From Desulfomonilia bacterium (GTDB taxonomy: Bacteria > Desulfobacterota > Desulfomonilia > UBA1062): DNA of 64,000 nt. The translations under genes were made by a program, and so were the position numbers. Positions 7,322-17,587 of the stretch are shown here, piece after piece. Within the stretch, counting starts at the first letter, position 1. Each line of letters opens with the position of its first letter. Location: positions 62,001-126,000 of the forward strand of contig DATCTV010000043.1 in NCBI GenBank assembly GCA_036567785.1, given 5' to 3'. The notes beneath the pieces were generated by a model that saw only the letters and a program-made list of their open reading frames with translations, had not been told where the DNA came from and made no database searches.

Positions 7322-8413
7322 CTAAGCCTCCCCATTGACAGGAACAATTATACTTGCCACGGTTCCCTGCCCGGGACTTGACTTTATATTGAAAAAACCG
7401 CCGATATTGTTCAAACGTTCCTGAATGCTGAATAATCCGAAATTCTGTGATTTTTTTCTTATCGTCTCGCCCACATCGAAACCGATGCCGTCATCCTGGA
7501 TACTTATTAAAATGTGGCTGTCTTTCTTCTTTATCGACACGACTGTTTCATTAGCTTTCGAGTGTTTGGCCGAATTGTTTAAAAGTTCTCGAATTATCTG
7601 AAAAAGGAGAATTCTGATTTTCTGGTTCAGTTTATCTTCAAAATCGTCACTTTCAATCCTGAACAGGATGCCCCTCTTCAACAGGATATTTTCTCCAAGC
7701 CATACGATAGCGGGTTCAAGTCCGAGTTCATATAAAACCGGAGGACTCAATTCGAAGGTCAATGTCCTTATACTCTGGATTGTCCCGGAAATAATTTCCT
7801 TCAGTTCATTTATGGTATTCTCGGACGGCGTGGCTGTACAATCCTTATAGAATTCATCGAGCTTGATCTTACAGTATGCGAGGTTCTGGATAACATGATC
7901 ATGAAGCTCCATGGCAATGCGTCTTCTCTCCTTTTCCTCTGCCAGAGAAAGCTCCAGTGTTAATGCCTGCAGATCATTCTTATATTCATGAAGTTTTTCA
8001 AGGGTTCTCTTATACCCGGTAATGTCGCGCGCGATGCACCCGATCTGTATTGTTTTCCCCTGGCTGTCCCGTATGATGTGCTTCTTGTCGTGAAGCCAGA
8101 CTATTGAACCGTCAGAAACAATAATCCGGTATTCCTTCTGGGAATAACCGGATATGAAAAGCTCATTAAGACTGTCTACTGCAATCTGCTTATCTTCCGG
8201 ATGTACAATGTCGATCCAGAGACCGGGATTCGCCTTGAAATCAAACACTGTCCTCCCATATAGATTTTCGAAAGAGGGATTTATATAATAGAGCTGGTTG
8301 CCATCCAGGGACATTATCCAGACCACATCGTCAGCAATAGATATAAGCTTATAGAAACATTCCGGGGTTACCGACAGGGCTCCTTTTTTAATTTCCGGTA
8401 TAACTGTATTCAT
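7322..8413 (-). CDS. Cytoplasmic PAS sensor histidine kinase (HisKA_3 type)
   Basis: 363 residues without membrane segments. A PAS/PAC sensor domain (about 20-140: DDVVWIMSLDGNQLYYINPS, YGRTVFDFK, GCIARDITGYKR) is followed by a HisKA_3 dimerization domain with the phosphorylated His in RRRIAMELHDHVIQNLAY and a HATPase_c domain (IIRELLNNSAKHSKA as N-box, IQDDGIGFDVGE, FGLFSIQERLNNIGGFF as G-box). This NarX/DegS-type kinase phosphorylates NarL-type regulators, and one follows immediately. A soluble PAS kinase would sense an internal signal or need a membrane partner; the Cache protein encoded on the opposite strand is one candidate, which is an inference from position only. Confidence 0.92.
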   Translation of the reverse strand: MNTVIPEIKKGALSVTPECFYKLISIADDVVWIMSLDGNQLYYINPSFENLYGRTVFDFKANPGLWIDIVHPEDKQIAVDSLNELFISGYSQKEYRIIVSDGSIVWLHDKKHIIRDSQGKTIQIGCIARDITGYKRTLEKLHEYKNDLQALTLELSLAEEKERRRIAMELHDHVIQNLAYCKIKLDEFYKDCTATPSENTINELKEIISGTIQSIRTLTFELSPPVLYELGLEPAIVWLGENILLKRGILFRIESDDFEDKLNQKIRILLFQIIRELLNNSAKHSKANETVVSIKKKDSHILISIQDDGIGFDVGETIRKKSQNFGLFSIQERLNNIGGFFNIKSSPGQGTVASIIVPVNGEA

Positions 8414-8556
8414 ATCTTTCTCGATATAAAAATAATAGCGTTAAGGTTTTATTCAAGGCACCACAGAAAAATTCCACTTGAAATCCACTATCAGGTTTTT
8501 TGAACCGGCAAATAAGGTAATCCCCTATTACAAATTACTGAACCCCGGCAGATTAT

Positions 8557-9123
8557 ATGAAAATGAAAGCTTTAATCATAAGTTTCGACAATTTCGAAGA
8601 CCTGGAACTGCTTGTCCCATACTATCGCCTGAAGGAAGCTGGCATTGAAGTTGACATAGCTTCATTGAACAAGAGAACCATAACGGGCATACATGACTAC
8701 AAGGTGGCGGTGGATATGTCACTTGAAGATGTAAATCCCGATGACTATTCCATGCTGGTCCTGCCTGGCGGAAAGGCACCGCAGACAATAAGGAATGAAA
8801 CCAGGGCAAAGGAAATATCCCGCAGCTTTTTCACACACAACAAGCCGGTTGGGGCTATATGTCATGGGCCACAAATTCTTATAAGCGCAGATCTTCTCAA
8901 GGGCAGGCATGCCACAAGCTATATATCCGTGGCAAAAGAGCTGAAAAATGCAGGCGCCATATACGAAGACCAGGACGTCGTCGTTGACGGTAACCTCATA
9001 ACGTCAAGGGGTCCGTCTGATCTGCCGGCTTTCATGCGTGAGACGATGAAAATTCTCGGAATTAACAATTCTCACGAAAAAGAATCGAGTTGCCATGAAG
9101 TTAAGGATAAGTCCCGGAAATAA
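8557..9123 (+). CDS. DJ-1/PfpI family protein
   Basis: 188 residues. The DJ-1/PfpI fold is shown by MKALIISFDNFEDLELLVP at the start, the strand YSMLVLPGGKAP and the nucleophile elbow VGAICHGPQIL with the reactive Cys, followed by ATSYISVAKELKNAGAIYED and VVDGNLITSRGPSDLPAF. Family members act as glyoxalases, deglycases, chaperones or proteases; which one applies cannot be told. The last 20 residues are polar and poorly conserved. The start codon has no clear ribosome binding site; a second ATG two codons in is equally possible. It stands alone, divergent from the kinase and convergent with wrbA. Confidence 0.88.
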   Translation: MKMKALIISFDNFEDLELLVPYYRLKEAGIEVDIASLNKRTITGIHDYKVAVDMSLEDVNPDDYSMLVLPGGKAPQTIRNETRAKEISRSFFTHNKPVGAICHGPQILISADLLKGRHATSYISVAKELKNAGAIYEDQDVVVDGNLITSRGPSDLPAFMRETMKILGINNSHEKESSCHEVKDKSRK

Positions 9124-9215
9124 AATATATCAGTTGTAACCCGATCTGTTATCTATCATAGAAAAAGCCAGCAAAACCAGCTTTGTGGTTATGGTTACGG
9201 GTTTTTGATTTCAGA

Positions 9216-9827
9216 CTAGCCGAAAAGTTTTCTTGCGATCATCGCAACATGTCTCCCCTGATACCTTGCACCATCGAGTTCATTCGTACTCGGCGAACGC
9301 TCACCCGAAGGACCTGCAATGGTGGATGCGCCATATGGAGAACAGCCGGCAACCTCATCCGTGCGGGATTGACCATCAAAGGAATATGGCAGCCCGACAA
9401 TGATCATGCCGTGATGCAGCAATGTGGTATGAAAACTCAGAATCGTAGATTCCTGCCCGCCATGCTGGGTGCCGGAACTGGTAAAAACACTACCTACCTT
9501 GCCCACAAGAGAACGCTTTGCCCAGAGTCCGCCCGTCGCATCGAGAAACTGCCTCATCTGAGCGCACATATTCCCAAAACGTGTCGGAGTGCCGAAGATT
9601 ATTGCATCGGCCCCGGCCAGTTCGTCCATACTGCAAACCGGAACATCTGCAAACATCTTCCCGGTTTCGATCGCATGCATTTTCTTGAGTATCTCATCAC
9701 TGAGCGTTTCAGGAACACGCCTCAATTTCACTTCTGCTCCGTCCACTTCATTAGCGCCTTCCGCAACAGCCTTTGCCATCTTGTAGATATGGCCATACAT
9801 GGAATAGAAAACGACCAGTACCTTCAT
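9216..9827 (-). CDS. wrbA: NAD(P)H:quinone oxidoreductase, WrbA type
   Basis: A 203-residue flavodoxin-fold enzyme that reduces quinones by two electrons with FMN. Signature segments are [20 protein letters not shown] (phosphate-binding loop SMYGHI), [32 protein letters not shown] and [19 protein letters not shown], then [13 protein letters not shown]. Length and motif order match WrbA. AGGAGG lies 5 bases ahead of the ATG. It is followed at the 3' side by the convergent DJ-1 gene; both are plausible oxidative or carbonyl-stress functions. Confidence 0.95.
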   Translation of the reverse strand: MKVLVVFYSMYGHIYKMAKAVAEGANEVDGAEVKLRRVPETLSDEILKKMHAIETGKMFADVPVCSMDELAGADAIIFGTPTRFGNMCAQMRQFLDATGGLWAKRSLVGKVGSVFTSSGTQHGGQESTILSFHTTLLHHGMIIVGLPYSFDGQSRTDEVAGCSPYGASTIAGPSGERSPSTNELDGARYQGRHVAMIARKLFG

Positions 9828-9879
9828 ATTATCCTCCTGTCTTTACCAGTCTTGAATGCAGCTTAACATGCATGCTCAA

Positions 9880-10785
9880 TTACTGACGGGATTTATTGAA
9901 AACAGAATACCTCTCTTTTGCCCCATTGCACAGGGGACACTTGTCAGGGGCTTCCCCTTCTATTGTAAAACCGCAGATATTACAGACTACAACATGCCCG
10001 AGTTCGACATCTCTTTCTCTTTCAATCGCCCTCAGCGCCTTTTCAAGGAGTCTTTTATGCTCTTTCCCTGTGTTATACGAATACTCAAACCTGCGCAGTG
10101 CCCCTTTTTCCTCCTGAAATTTAGCAACCTGAATATAGACAGGATACATATCGTCTATCTGACAGGTCTTATCCATGATAGCACATTGCAGATTCTTCCT
10201 AGTGTTACCTGGACCAAAGACAGGCATACAACTGGAAACAACTCCGCCCTTAAGACGGCTGAGTTCCCTGTAATAATTCATGGCATGGACGTATTCGGCA
10301 TGAGCGACGGCCCGGAATAGTCTGGCGGCGTTATGATATTTTTCCTTAACAGCTTGTGTAGAGAAGTAAAGATAGCGGACATACGTCTGAGATTCGCCTG
10401 CAAAGGCATTAACAAGATTCTGCGCGGTCATATGCTTGATTTGATCTGACTTTGCTTCCGATATGTCCATGATCTCATCAATCCCCGCCCTGTCATAATT
10501 GGTAAACCTGATTCCTGTGCCCTTATCCGAAACATGAACGACATTTCCACGCACCCATACCACCTTGCCGTAAACCTCAAGATCCAGGTCTGCCTGGATT
10601 CTTTCACCTATTCTGTGTTCTATTTCCGATTCAAACAACATGCCGCCGGGGCTTATGTCACGAACCTGCCCCATTTGATCACCGTTGGTTTTACTCCTGT
10701 ATCTCATGGGAATGGAGATCTTTCTTCTTGGATATTCCCGGCGTTCATTCATTTCTGTCTGCTTGATATCCGTTACCTGAGCCAT
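9880..10785 (-). CDS. PilZ domain-rubrerythrin fusion protein
   Basis: 301 residues in one frame. Residues about 12-108 form a PilZ domain with the c-di-GMP signature: RREYPRR (15-21) and DISPGG (43-48). Residues about 120-255 are rubrerythrin-like (AFAGESQTYVRYLYF; EYVH at 164-167; YPVYIQVAKFQEEKG; KEH at 241-243) and 268-286 form a rubredoxin-like CxxC...CxxC. Compared with Desulfovibrio rubrerythrin from memory, Glu20, Glu53, His56 and His130 are kept as 131, 164, 167 and 243, but Glu94, Glu97 and Glu127 become Lys206, Gln209 and Gly240. ATG 10785 is chosen since GGAGG lies 5 bases upstream; an inner Met119 matches a normal rubrerythrin start but has no ribosome binding site. Confidence 0.88.
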   Translation of the reverse strand: MAQVTDIKQTEMNERREYPRRKISIPMRYRSKTNGDQMGQVRDISPGGMLFESEIEHRIGERIQADLDLEVYGKVVWVRGNVVHVSDKGTGIRFTNYDRAGIDEIMDISEAKSDQIKHMTAQNLVNAFAGESQTYVRYLYFSTQAVKEKYHNAARLFRAVAHAEYVHAMNYYRELSRLKGGVVSSCMPVFGPGNTRKNLQCAIMDKTCQIDDMYPVYIQVAKFQEEKGALRRFEYSYNTGKEHKRLLEKALRAIERERDVELGHVVVCNICGFTIEGEAPDKCPLCNGAKERYSVFNKSRQ

Positions 10786-10865
10786 CATGCCCTCCACTTC
10801 AGCAATGAAAAAGCTGAAACGCTTTAATGTTAATTTCCTTATTTTTATATGACCAAATTTTTAGA

Positions 10866-10945
10866 GGTTCGGTAATCAGGACTATCCTTAATTACCGGTT
10901 CAAAAAACCTGAAACGGTTCAGTAATCTGTTTTTTACGCTGCTCT
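10866..10945. repeat. Cluster of imperfect repeats and small hairpins between divergent genes
   Basis: GGTTCGGTAATC near 10867 recurs as GGTTCAGTAATC near 10915. Around the first copy a hairpin can form: GGTAAT (10871-10876) with ATTACC (10891-10896), inner AGGA/TCCT. Around the second, CTGAA-ACGG-TTCAG is flanked by A6 and T6 runs. This may be an operator or a terminator-like element in the gap between the PilZ-rubrerythrin gene and the YyaL gene; I see no gene in 10786-11007. Confidence 0.35.
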
Positions 10946-11007
10946 TTGTTTGACAATCAGAAAACGAGACCTTACTGAACAATAAATATGAATGGAGTAA
11001 TAACCTG

Positions 11008-13083
11008 ATGAACAGGCTTTCAAATGAAAAGAGCCCTTACCTTCTGCAGCATGCGCAAAACCCCGTAGACTGGTACCCCTGGGGAGAAGAGGCCTTCGCA
11101 AAAGCCAGGAACGAAGACAAGCCCCTATTCCTTTCAATCGGCTATTCCACCTGCCACTGGTGCCATGTCATGGCTCATGAGTCTTTCGAGGATGAGGAGA
11201 CGGCAAAACGGATGAATGAGGTTTTTATAAATATAAAAGTCGACAGGGAAGAGAGGCCGGATATCGACGGCATATACATGAGCGTTTGCCAGGGACTTAC
11301 AGGCAGCGGCGGATGGCCCTTAACAATTATCATGACCCCCGATAAAAAACCCTTTTTCGCCGGCACATACTTTCCAAGGAAAACCGCACACGGTATTTTG
11401 GGAATGAACGATCTGATCGATAAGATCGAGGACCTCTGGAAAAACGAACGCGACGGCATCATTGAGTCGGCAGAGAATATAACAAACTGGCTCGGGCAGA
11501 AAAGGTATACATCATCAGGGAAAAACCCGGGAACAGACACGCTTAAAAAGGCTTTCAAAGAGCTTGATTCAAGGTATGACAGCAAGAATGGGGGATTCAG
11601 CCCCGCCCCAAAATTTCCCACCCCGCATCAGCTCACTTTTCTTTTAAGATACTACCGGCGCTTCAAGGACACATATGCACTGGATATGGTCGAAAAAACC
11701 TTGAATGCAATGTTTCATGGCGGCATTCACGATCATGTCGGGTCCGGTTTCCACCGCTATTCAACAGATGCAAAGTGGTTTGTCCCGCATTTCGAAAAGA
11801 TGCTCTATGACCAGGCTTTGATCGCTTTCGCTGCGACGGAAACCTTCCTGGCCACTGGCAAGACCATTTTTGCGGATATCGCCAATGATGCACTCACCTA
11901 TGTCATCAGAGATCTGCATTCGGATACAGGCGCCTTCTTCTCGGCAGAAGATGCCGACAGTGAAGGTGTCGAGGGAAAGTTCTATCTCTGGTGCGAACCT
12001 GAAATCAGGGAAGTTCTGAATGAGGAGGAGGCCGGACTCTGGATAAAAGCATATGGAATTGAGACCAAAGGCAACTTGAGGGATGGCATCTCTGATAAAA
12101 CACTTAACATGAATATCCCCTTTTTGAAAAAATCATCAAAGGAACTTTCAGTCGAAACCGGTATTGATGAAGAAGTTCTAAGAAATATTCTTGAGGCATC
12201 AACAAAGAAACTCCTTGCAGTGCGCGGCAAAAGAACCCACCCTCAAAGGGACGAAAAGATCCTGACAGACATGAACGGGCTTATGATTGCCGCTCTGGCA
12301 AAAGGCGCCCGGGGTTTTGATAACCCGGCTTATGTTCATTATGCAGAGAAGGCAGCAGCTTTCATTCTAGGACAAATGCGCATAGACGACGGCGGACTTT
12401 TCCACAGGTACTGCGACGGACAAACTGCAATCCCGGGATTCCTTGACGACTATGCATTTTTCATATGGGGACTCATCGAACTTTATGAGACGACATTCGA
12501 TGTAAAATATCTGGAAGCAGCAATAAGCTTGAACTCATACATGACAGAACATTTTCATGATAATGAGGCAGGCGGTTTCTTTTTTACATCGGATATGCAG
12601 GAAGAAGTCCTTGTGCGGAAAAAGGACCTCTATGACGGAGCAATACCTTCAGGCAATTCGGTTGCAGCACTCAACCTGATCCGCCTCTCGAAGTTAACAG
12701 GAAATCCCGGGCTTGAGGACATGGCCAGTAAGATTGCAGAAGCTTTTTCCCAGCAGATAATGGAAAATCCGTCGGCATTTACTCAATTTCTTGCTGCGCT
12801 TGATTTCATGATCGGGCCTTCACATGAAATCGTCATCACAGGCGACGATGACAGCGATGATGCTTCGGAAATGATCCGTGCACTGAGAAGGCTTTATATG
12901 CCCAACACAAGCATTATGTTTATTCCGGGAGATGACTGCCTTGATAAAATAAAAAAAATCGCACCATTTGTCTCTGATATGAAAATGCAACCTTCGATGA
13001 CGATTGCATATGTCTGTTCAGGAAGCACATGCCTTAGTCCGGTTTATGACATGGAATCATTGAAGGCCTTGCTTGAGCAGTAA
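11008..13083 (+). CDS. YyaL/SSP411-type protein (DUF255 thioredoxin domain plus six-hairpin domain)
   Basis: 691 residues, normal for the family. The N-terminal thioredoxin-like DUF255 domain is unmistakable: [32 protein letters not shown] and the CxxC in [16 protein letters not shown], then [18 protein letters not shown]. The remaining 500 residues are alpha/alpha-barrel-like ([14 protein letters not shown]-like segment [61 protein letters not shown]). Homologues are linked to cellobiose-2-epimerase-like folds but the substrate is unknown. ATG 11008 is chosen from the conserved start; the ribosome binding site is poor. It is monocistronic and converges on tmk. Confidence 0.93.
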   Translation: MNRLSNEKSPYLLQHAQNPVDWYPWGEEAFAKARNEDKPLFLSIGYSTCHWCHVMAHESFEDEETAKRMNEVFINIKVDREERPDIDGIYMSVCQGLTGSGGWPLTIIMTPDKKPFFAGTYFPRKTAHGILGMNDLIDKIEDLWKNERDGIIESAENITNWLGQKRYTSSGKNPGTDTLKKAFKELDSRYDSKNGGFSPAPKFPTPHQLTFLLRYYRRFKDTYALDMVEKTLNAMFHGGIHDHVGSGFHRYSTDAKWFVPHFEKMLYDQALIAFAATETFLATGKTIFADIANDALTYVIRDLHSDTGAFFSAEDADSEGVEGKFYLWCEPEIREVLNEEEAGLWIKAYGIETKGNLRDGISDKTLNMNIPFLKKSSKELSVETGIDEEVLRNILEASTKKLLAVRGKRTHPQRDEKILTDMNGLMIAALAKGARGFDNPAYVHYAEKAAAFILGQMRIDDGGLFHRYCDGQTAIPGFLDDYAFFIWGLIELYETTFDVKYLEAAISLNSYMTEHFHDNEAGGFFFTSDMQEEVLVRKKDLYDGAIPSGNSVAALNLIRLSKLTGNPGLEDMASKIAEAFSQQIMENPSAFTQFLAALDFMIGPSHEIVITGDDDSDDASEMIRALRRLYMPNTSIMFIPGDDCLDKIKKIAPFVSDMKMQPSMTIAYVCSGSTCLSPVYDMESLKALLEQ

Positions 13084-13151
13084 AGAGACTCATTCAACCT
13101 TGTATATAAGTGCTCTGAATGTAAACCGGTGATAAGGCCGGGAACTGCGAT

Positions 13152-13742
13152 CTATGTTATGAAATCAGGTGGGATTACTTTTTCGATCTCTTCAAATACC
13201 TTTTCTTCAGGCTTTTCCGCATCAATCACATGATGCCTTTTCCCTCTGCATATATCGAGAAATCCCTGCCGGATGATTTTCTGCGTCTCGATGCCTCTCG
13301 TCTCGAGCCTGTCAGCCGGCATGAAACGTGAGTAAGCGATTGCCGGGTCAATATCGAGGAGAAATGTAAGATCTGGTTCAATCAGTGTACCTGTCATTTT
13401 CATCAGGTTCCTGACATTTTCTATCCCCAGCCCCCCGGCGATTCCCTGATAGACAAGCGTTGAATCAATGAAACGGTCTATAACGACAGTTTTTCCGGCA
13501 TCAAGTGCAGGCATTATAACACTCGATATATTATTCCGCCTTGCCGCCAGCAGCAGCATAAGTTCGGTCATCGAATCCATCGGATGGGCAAGGAAGAGTT
13601 TTCTGATATATTCAGAAAGATTTGAACCGCCGGGTTCCCTCAATGAGACAACCTGGCGGCCTTGTTTTTCAAGATATTCTTTGAGCAGGGCGGCCTGGGT
13701 TGTTTTGCCTGAACCCTCGCCGCCCTCGAAAGTTATAATCAC
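13152..13742 (-). CDS. tmk: Thymidylate kinase
   Basis: Phosphorylates dTMP to dTDP. 196 residues with the P-loop [12 protein letters not shown] (residues 5-16), the DR(X) motif [15 protein letters not shown] and the LID region [12 protein letters not shown]. In most tmk proteins the second residue set after the P-loop is LREPGG, seen here as [10 protein letters not shown]. The start codon is GTG at 13742; it overlaps the ppdK stop codon in the four bases GTGA, so the two genes are translationally coupled. Confidence 0.96.
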   Translation of the reverse strand: MIITFEGGEGSGKTTQAALLKEYLEKQGRQVVSLREPGGSNLSEYIRKLFLAHPMDSMTELMLLLAARRNNISSVIMPALDAGKTVVIDRFIDSTLVYQGIAGGLGIENVRNLMKMTGTLIEPDLTFLLDIDPAIAYSRFMPADRLETRGIETQKIIRQGFLDICRGKRHHVIDAEKPEEKVFEEIEKVIPPDFIT

Positions 13743-16405
13743 TTCTTGTTTGCTTTCAACGCAGCCTGGGCTGCCGCAAGTCTTGCAATCGGAACCCTGT
13801 AGGGCGAACAGCTTACATAGTTCATTCCGACGCCATGACAGAATTCGACCGATGCCGGATCTCCGCCATGCTCTCCGCAGATTCCCACCTTGAGGTTTTC
13901 CCGTGCAGACCGGCCTTTTGTAATCCCTATCCTTATCAATTCACCCACGCCTTCAGTATCAAGCGTCATGAAAGGATCTGCGGGGAGTATCTTCTTGGCC
14001 ACATATACTGGCAGGAATTTGCCTGCATCATCACGCGACAGGCCGAATGTCGTCTGCGTCAGGTCGTTTGTACCGAACGAGAAAAACTCGGCATGTTTTG
14101 CAATCGTATCCGCAGTGACCGCTGCCCTTGGAAGTTCTATCATCGTTCCCACCATATATTTCAGCTTCAGCTTGTATGTCTTCAGCACCTCTTCACAGAC
14201 GTTTATTGTCATATCCTTCAGCACTTCGAGCTCTTTTGCCGCTCCGACAAGCGGGATCATGATTTCGGGCTCGACCTCGATGCCTTCCTTTTTGCATTCA
14301 CATGCCGCTTCCATTATGGCCCTTACCTGCATTTCATATATTTCAGGGAAGGTAATCCCCAGTCTGCAGCCCCTGTGGCCCAGCATCGGGTTCGCCTCAT
14401 GGAGCTGTTCGTTCTTGGCTTTTATTTCGGCAACAGGCTTTTTCATTGCCTTGGCGACATCGGCCATTTCTTCTTCCGTATGCGGCAGAAATTCATGAAG
14501 CGGCGGGTCGAGGAGCCTTATGGTCACGGGGAAACCGTCCATCTCTGCAAATATGCCCTTGAAGTCGCCCTTCTGCATCGGCGCCAGTTTGGAAAGCGCT
14601 TTTCTTCGGCCTTTTTCGTCTTCGGCCAGAATCATCTCGCGTACTGCAAGGATGCGGTTGCCTTCAAAGAACATATGCTCGGTGCGGCACAGCCCGATTC
14701 CTTCGGCGCCGAATTCGCGGGCAATTCTGGTATCCTTTGGCGTATCGGCATTTGTCCTGACCTTCAATTTCCTGAACTTGTCCGCCCACTCCATGATGGT
14801 GCCGAATGCGCCGGAAAGAGTGGGATCAACAGTCGGACACTGCCCCAGGATGACTTCGCCTTTGGATCCGTCAAGCGTAAGCCAGTCTCCCTTCTTTATC
14901 TTGTTCCCGCCGATGGTGCAGACCTGCTTCTTGTAATCGACAGCAAGATCGCTGCAGCCGGCAACACAGCATTTGCCCATGCCGCGTGCGACAACCGCAG
15001 CATGCGATGTCATGCCGCCCCTTGCTGTTAGAATGCCCTGGGCTACGTTCATGCCGTGGATGTCTTCAGGTGATGTCTCTACGCGGACAAGAATGACTTT
15101 CTGGCCGTGCTTCGCTTCGATTTCAGCATCTTCAGAGGAAAATACCACCTTGCCGACCGCAGCGCCCGGGGACGCCGGCAGGCCCTTGCTGATTACATTC
15201 CTCTTCGCCTTCGGATCTATTGCCGGGTGCAGGAGCTGATTTATCTGTTCCGGATCGATCCTGAGAACAGCCTCTTCCTTGTCTATAAGCCCCTCGTCGA
15301 CCATGTCGGCCGCAATCTTAACGGCAGCCGCGGCCGTGCGTTTTCCGGTCCTCGTCTGCAACATCCACAGGTTGCCTTCCTGGACCGTGAACTCCATGTC
15401 CTGCATATCCTTGTAGTGCTTCTCGAGGGTCTTGTATATTTCTACAAGCTGTTTGTACTGGTCCGGCATGGCCTTTTCCATTGATACCTGGTCCTTGTCA
15501 CGCTTGCCCTTCTCGTTAATGGGCTGAGGCGTGCGTATGCCGGCAACAACATCCTCGCCCTGTGCATTTATCAGGTATTCACCGTAGAATATCTTCTCGC
15601 CCGTTGACGGGTCGCGGGTAAAGCATACGCCTGTGGCGGAGCTTAAACCCATGTTCCCGAATACCATAGCCTGCACGTTTACAGCAGTACCCCATGAGTC
15701 CGGAATGTTGTTCAGTTTGCGATATGTAATGGCGCGCGGTGTGTTCCATGATCTGAAGACCGCATTGATACCCCCCCAGAGCTGCTCCATCGGGTCGGAG
15801 GGTACAGGATTGCCAGTAAGCTTTTCAACTTTCTCCTTGAATATCTTCACAAGCTTCTTAAGATCGTTGGCATCGAGCTCCGTATCAAGCCTGACCCCTT
15901 TTTTCGTCTTCATCTTCTCGAGCTCTTCTTCAAGCTCCTGCGAATCGGCTTCCATGACGACATCGGAATACATCTGAATGAACCTTCTGTAACAATCCCA
16001 TGCAAAACGCTCGTTGCCGCTCATCTTGATGAGTCCCTGTACGGTTTCATCATTTATTCCCAGATTGAGAACAGTATCCATCATACCCGGCATGGACGCC
16101 CTGGCACCCGAACGTACGGAAAACAGGAGCGGTGCTTCCGGGTCGCCAAAGGAAAGCCCCATTATCTTCTCAACCTTTCTGAGGGCATCTTTTACCTGAG
16201 TCTTTATCTCTTTCGGGATCCCGTTCGTCTCATAATAAATCGAACACACCTCTGTAGAGATAGTAAATCCCGGAGGGACAGGGATGCTCAGGTTTGTCAT
16301 CTCAGCCAGATTTGCGCCTTTGCCGCCAAGAAGGGCCTTCATGTCTGCGCTGCCTTCTGCTTTGGTTGCCCTTCCGCCAAAAAGATACACGTATTTTTTA
16401 GCCAT
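13739..16405 (-). CDS. ppdK: Pyruvate, phosphate dikinase
   Basis: Interconverts pyruvate, ATP and phosphate with phosphoenolpyruvate, AMP and PPi. 888 residues from ATG 16405, which has GGAGAACAC directly ahead; an in-frame ATG at 16453 would add 16 odd residues. Motifs: [15 protein letters not shown] and [11 protein letters not shown] in the ATP-grasp domain, [20 protein letters not shown], the phosphohistidine loop [19 protein letters not shown] with the catalytic His, and the PEP-binding barrel [21 protein letters not shown] and [10 protein letters not shown]. The PPi it makes or uses links it to the PPi-type phosphofructokinase encoded at 28.6 kb. Confidence 0.97.
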   Translation of the reverse strand: MAKKYVYLFGGRATKAEGSADMKALLGGKGANLAEMTNLSIPVPPGFTISTEVCSIYYETNGIPKEIKTQVKDALRKVEKIMGLSFGDPEAPLLFSVRSGARASMPGMMDTVLNLGINDETVQGLIKMSGNERFAWDCYRRFIQMYSDVVMEADSQELEEELEKMKTKKGVRLDTELDANDLKKLVKIFKEKVEKLTGNPVPSDPMEQLWGGINAVFRSWNTPRAITYRKLNNIPDSWGTAVNVQAMVFGNMGLSSATGVCFTRDPSTGEKIFYGEYLINAQGEDVVAGIRTPQPINEKGKRDKDQVSMEKAMPDQYKQLVEIYKTLEKHYKDMQDMEFTVQEGNLWMLQTRTGKRTAAAAVKIAADMVDEGLIDKEEAVLRIDPEQINQLLHPAIDPKAKRNVISKGLPASPGAAVGKVVFSSEDAEIEAKHGQKVILVRVETSPEDIHGMNVAQGILTARGGMTSHAAVVARGMGKCCVAGCSDLAVDYKKQVCTIGGNKIKKGDWLTLDGSKGEVILGQCPTVDPTLSGAFGTIMEWADKFRKLKVRTNADTPKDTRIAREFGAEGIGLCRTEHMFFEGNRILAVREMILAEDEKGRRKALSKLAPMQKGDFKGIFAEMDGFPVTIRLLDPPLHEFLPHTEEEMADVAKAMKKPVAEIKAKNEQLHEANPMLGHRGCRLGITFPEIYEMQVRAIMEAACECKKEGIEVEPEIMIPLVGAAKELEVLKDMTINVCEEVLKTYKLKLKYMVGTMIELPRAAVTADTIAKHAEFFSFGTNDLTQTTFGLSRDDAGKFLPVYVAKKILPADPFMTLDTEGVGELIRIGITKGRSARENLKVGICGEHGGDPASVEFCHGVGMNYVSCSPYRVPIARLAAAQAALKANKK

Positions 16406-16624
16406 GTGTTCTCCTTCCCAAGGAAGTTTATAGTGGAAAAAATATGTAGGCATACATGGTTATAGAAAGAGGCCCCTTTTATCAAGAAAAAAATTCCGCG
16501 TCGTTCAAGCCCTGTTCATACATGTAATAGTACATTATCATACAAAAACAGAGTGTTACCATGATTCAGATGAAGGCTTAACAACAATTTCCATGCATAG
16601 CTAATTTACTCACGAGCTTGACAG

Positions 16625-16637
16625 ATCAGCAGCTGAT
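16625..16637. repeat. Palindrome upstream of the motA promoter
   Basis: ATCAGC-A-GCTGAT is a perfect palindrome with a central A, about 150 bases upstream of the predicted motA transcription start. It is a possible activator site for the sigma-54 promoter. No gene is seen in 16406-16807. Confidence 0.35.
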
Positions 16638-16759
16638 TTCAGAGCGCCATAATTATTTCATCAAACCGTCAATAAACTGTTGAAGGCTAAACGCCGATAA
16701 GGGATGTAACACTCATGAAATGCTGGCAGATTGAGGCTTTTGTCTCATTTTAAAACAAA

Positions 16760-16776
16760 TGGCATCAGACTTGCTT
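16760..16776 (+). promoter_or_regulatory. Sigma-54 (RpoN) promoter of the motA operon
   Basis: TGGCAT-N5-TTGCTT with GG and GC exactly ten bases apart. The predicted start of transcription, near 16786, falls after the first in-frame ATG (16781), so translation must begin at the next ATG (16808), which has AGGCAGG 7-8 bases ahead and matches the normal start of MotA/PomA proteins. Sigma-54 control of flagellar genes is common in proteobacteria with polar flagella. Confidence 0.7.
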
Positions 16777-16807
16777 AACCATGAGTGAATCCAAGGCAGG
16801 TGTAAAT

Positions 16808-17587
16808 ATGGACCTTGCAACTATTATCGGACTTGTTGTCGCCCTGGGGATGATCCTCTATGGAATCCTCATGGGAAGTCCCTTGAGTCTGTTCTGGGAC
16901 CTGCCGAGTGCGCTTATAGTAATCGGTGGCACACTCGGAATTGTATTCATCAATTTCCCGTTGAAGGACATAGGCGGTGTTGTCGGTGTCATCAAAAATG
17001 CCTTCAAGGCATCGGCTTATGACTCGAAAGGCCTTATAACCACATTTGTAACATTTGCCACGAAGGCCAGACGCGAGGGAATTCTGGCGCTTGAGTCAGC
17101 TGCGGTCGACATAAAAGACCCTTTTCTCAAGCAGGGGCTGGAACTGGTCATAGACGGCCTCGAACCCCAGTCGATACGTGATATCCTCGAAAGCGAGATG
17201 GACAATCTGGTTATCAGACACAGGAAAGGCACGGATATTTTAAACTCAATTGCCACATATGCCCCTGCAATGGGAATGGTAGGGACCCTGATCGGACTTG
17301 TCCAGATGCTGCAGTCCATGAACGACCCGTCGAGCATCGGGCCGGCAATGGCCGTGGCCCTGATGACGACGTTTTACGGCGCCCTTATCGCCAACCTCTT
17401 CGCACTGCCAATGGCAGGGAAACTTTCCTCCCGCTCAAGCGAAGAAATGCTGATAAGGGGCATCATTGTTGAAGGTATCATGTCCATATCTGCAGGCGAC
17501 AATCCGAGAATAGTCGAAAGGAAGCTGCACTCGTATCTGGCGCCAAGGCTGAGGGAACGGGAGAAAGACAAATCCAGGGAAGAATGA
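16808..17587 (+). CDS. motA: Flagellar motor stator protein MotA/PomA
   Basis: Forms the five-subunit ring of the stator that turns ion flow into torque on FliG. From ATG 16808 the protein has 259 residues and opens MDLATIIGLVVALGMILYGI, the PomA-like first helix. Further hallmarks are the second helix SALIVIGGTLGIVFINFPL, the cytoplasmic loop with RREGILALE and, near the C-terminus, APAMGMVGTLIGLVQML and MAVALMTTFYGALIANLFALP, which make helices 3 and 4 around the ion path. It overlaps the next gene by four bases (ATGA). It is the first gene of motA-motB1-motB2-fliM-fliN. Confidence 0.95.
   Translation: MDLATIIGLVVALGMILYGILMGSPLSLFWDLPSALIVIGGTLGIVFINFPLKDIGGVVGVIKNAFKASAYDSKGLITTFVTFATKARREGILALESAAVDIKDPFLKQGLELVIDGLEPQSIRDILESEMDNLVIRHRKGTDILNSIATYAPAMGMVGTLIGLVQMLQSMNDPSSIGPAMAVALMTTFYGALIANLFALPMAGKLSSRSSEEMLIRGIIVEGIMSISAGDNPRIVERKLHSYLAPRLREREKDKSREE

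Noticed and set aside
9183-9866. 227-residue plus-strand frame
   Set aside because: Antisense to wrbA, no ribosome binding site, shadow composition.
13835-15031. 398-residue plus-strand frame
   Set aside because: It lies entirely antisense to ppdK, whose frame has all catalytic motifs; the product has the His/Arg/Cys-rich look of a shadow frame.
16727-16745. Second sigma-54-like box CTGGCAGATTGAGGCTT ahead of motA
   Set aside because: GG and GC are nine bases apart, not ten; the box at 16760 fits the consensus exactly.
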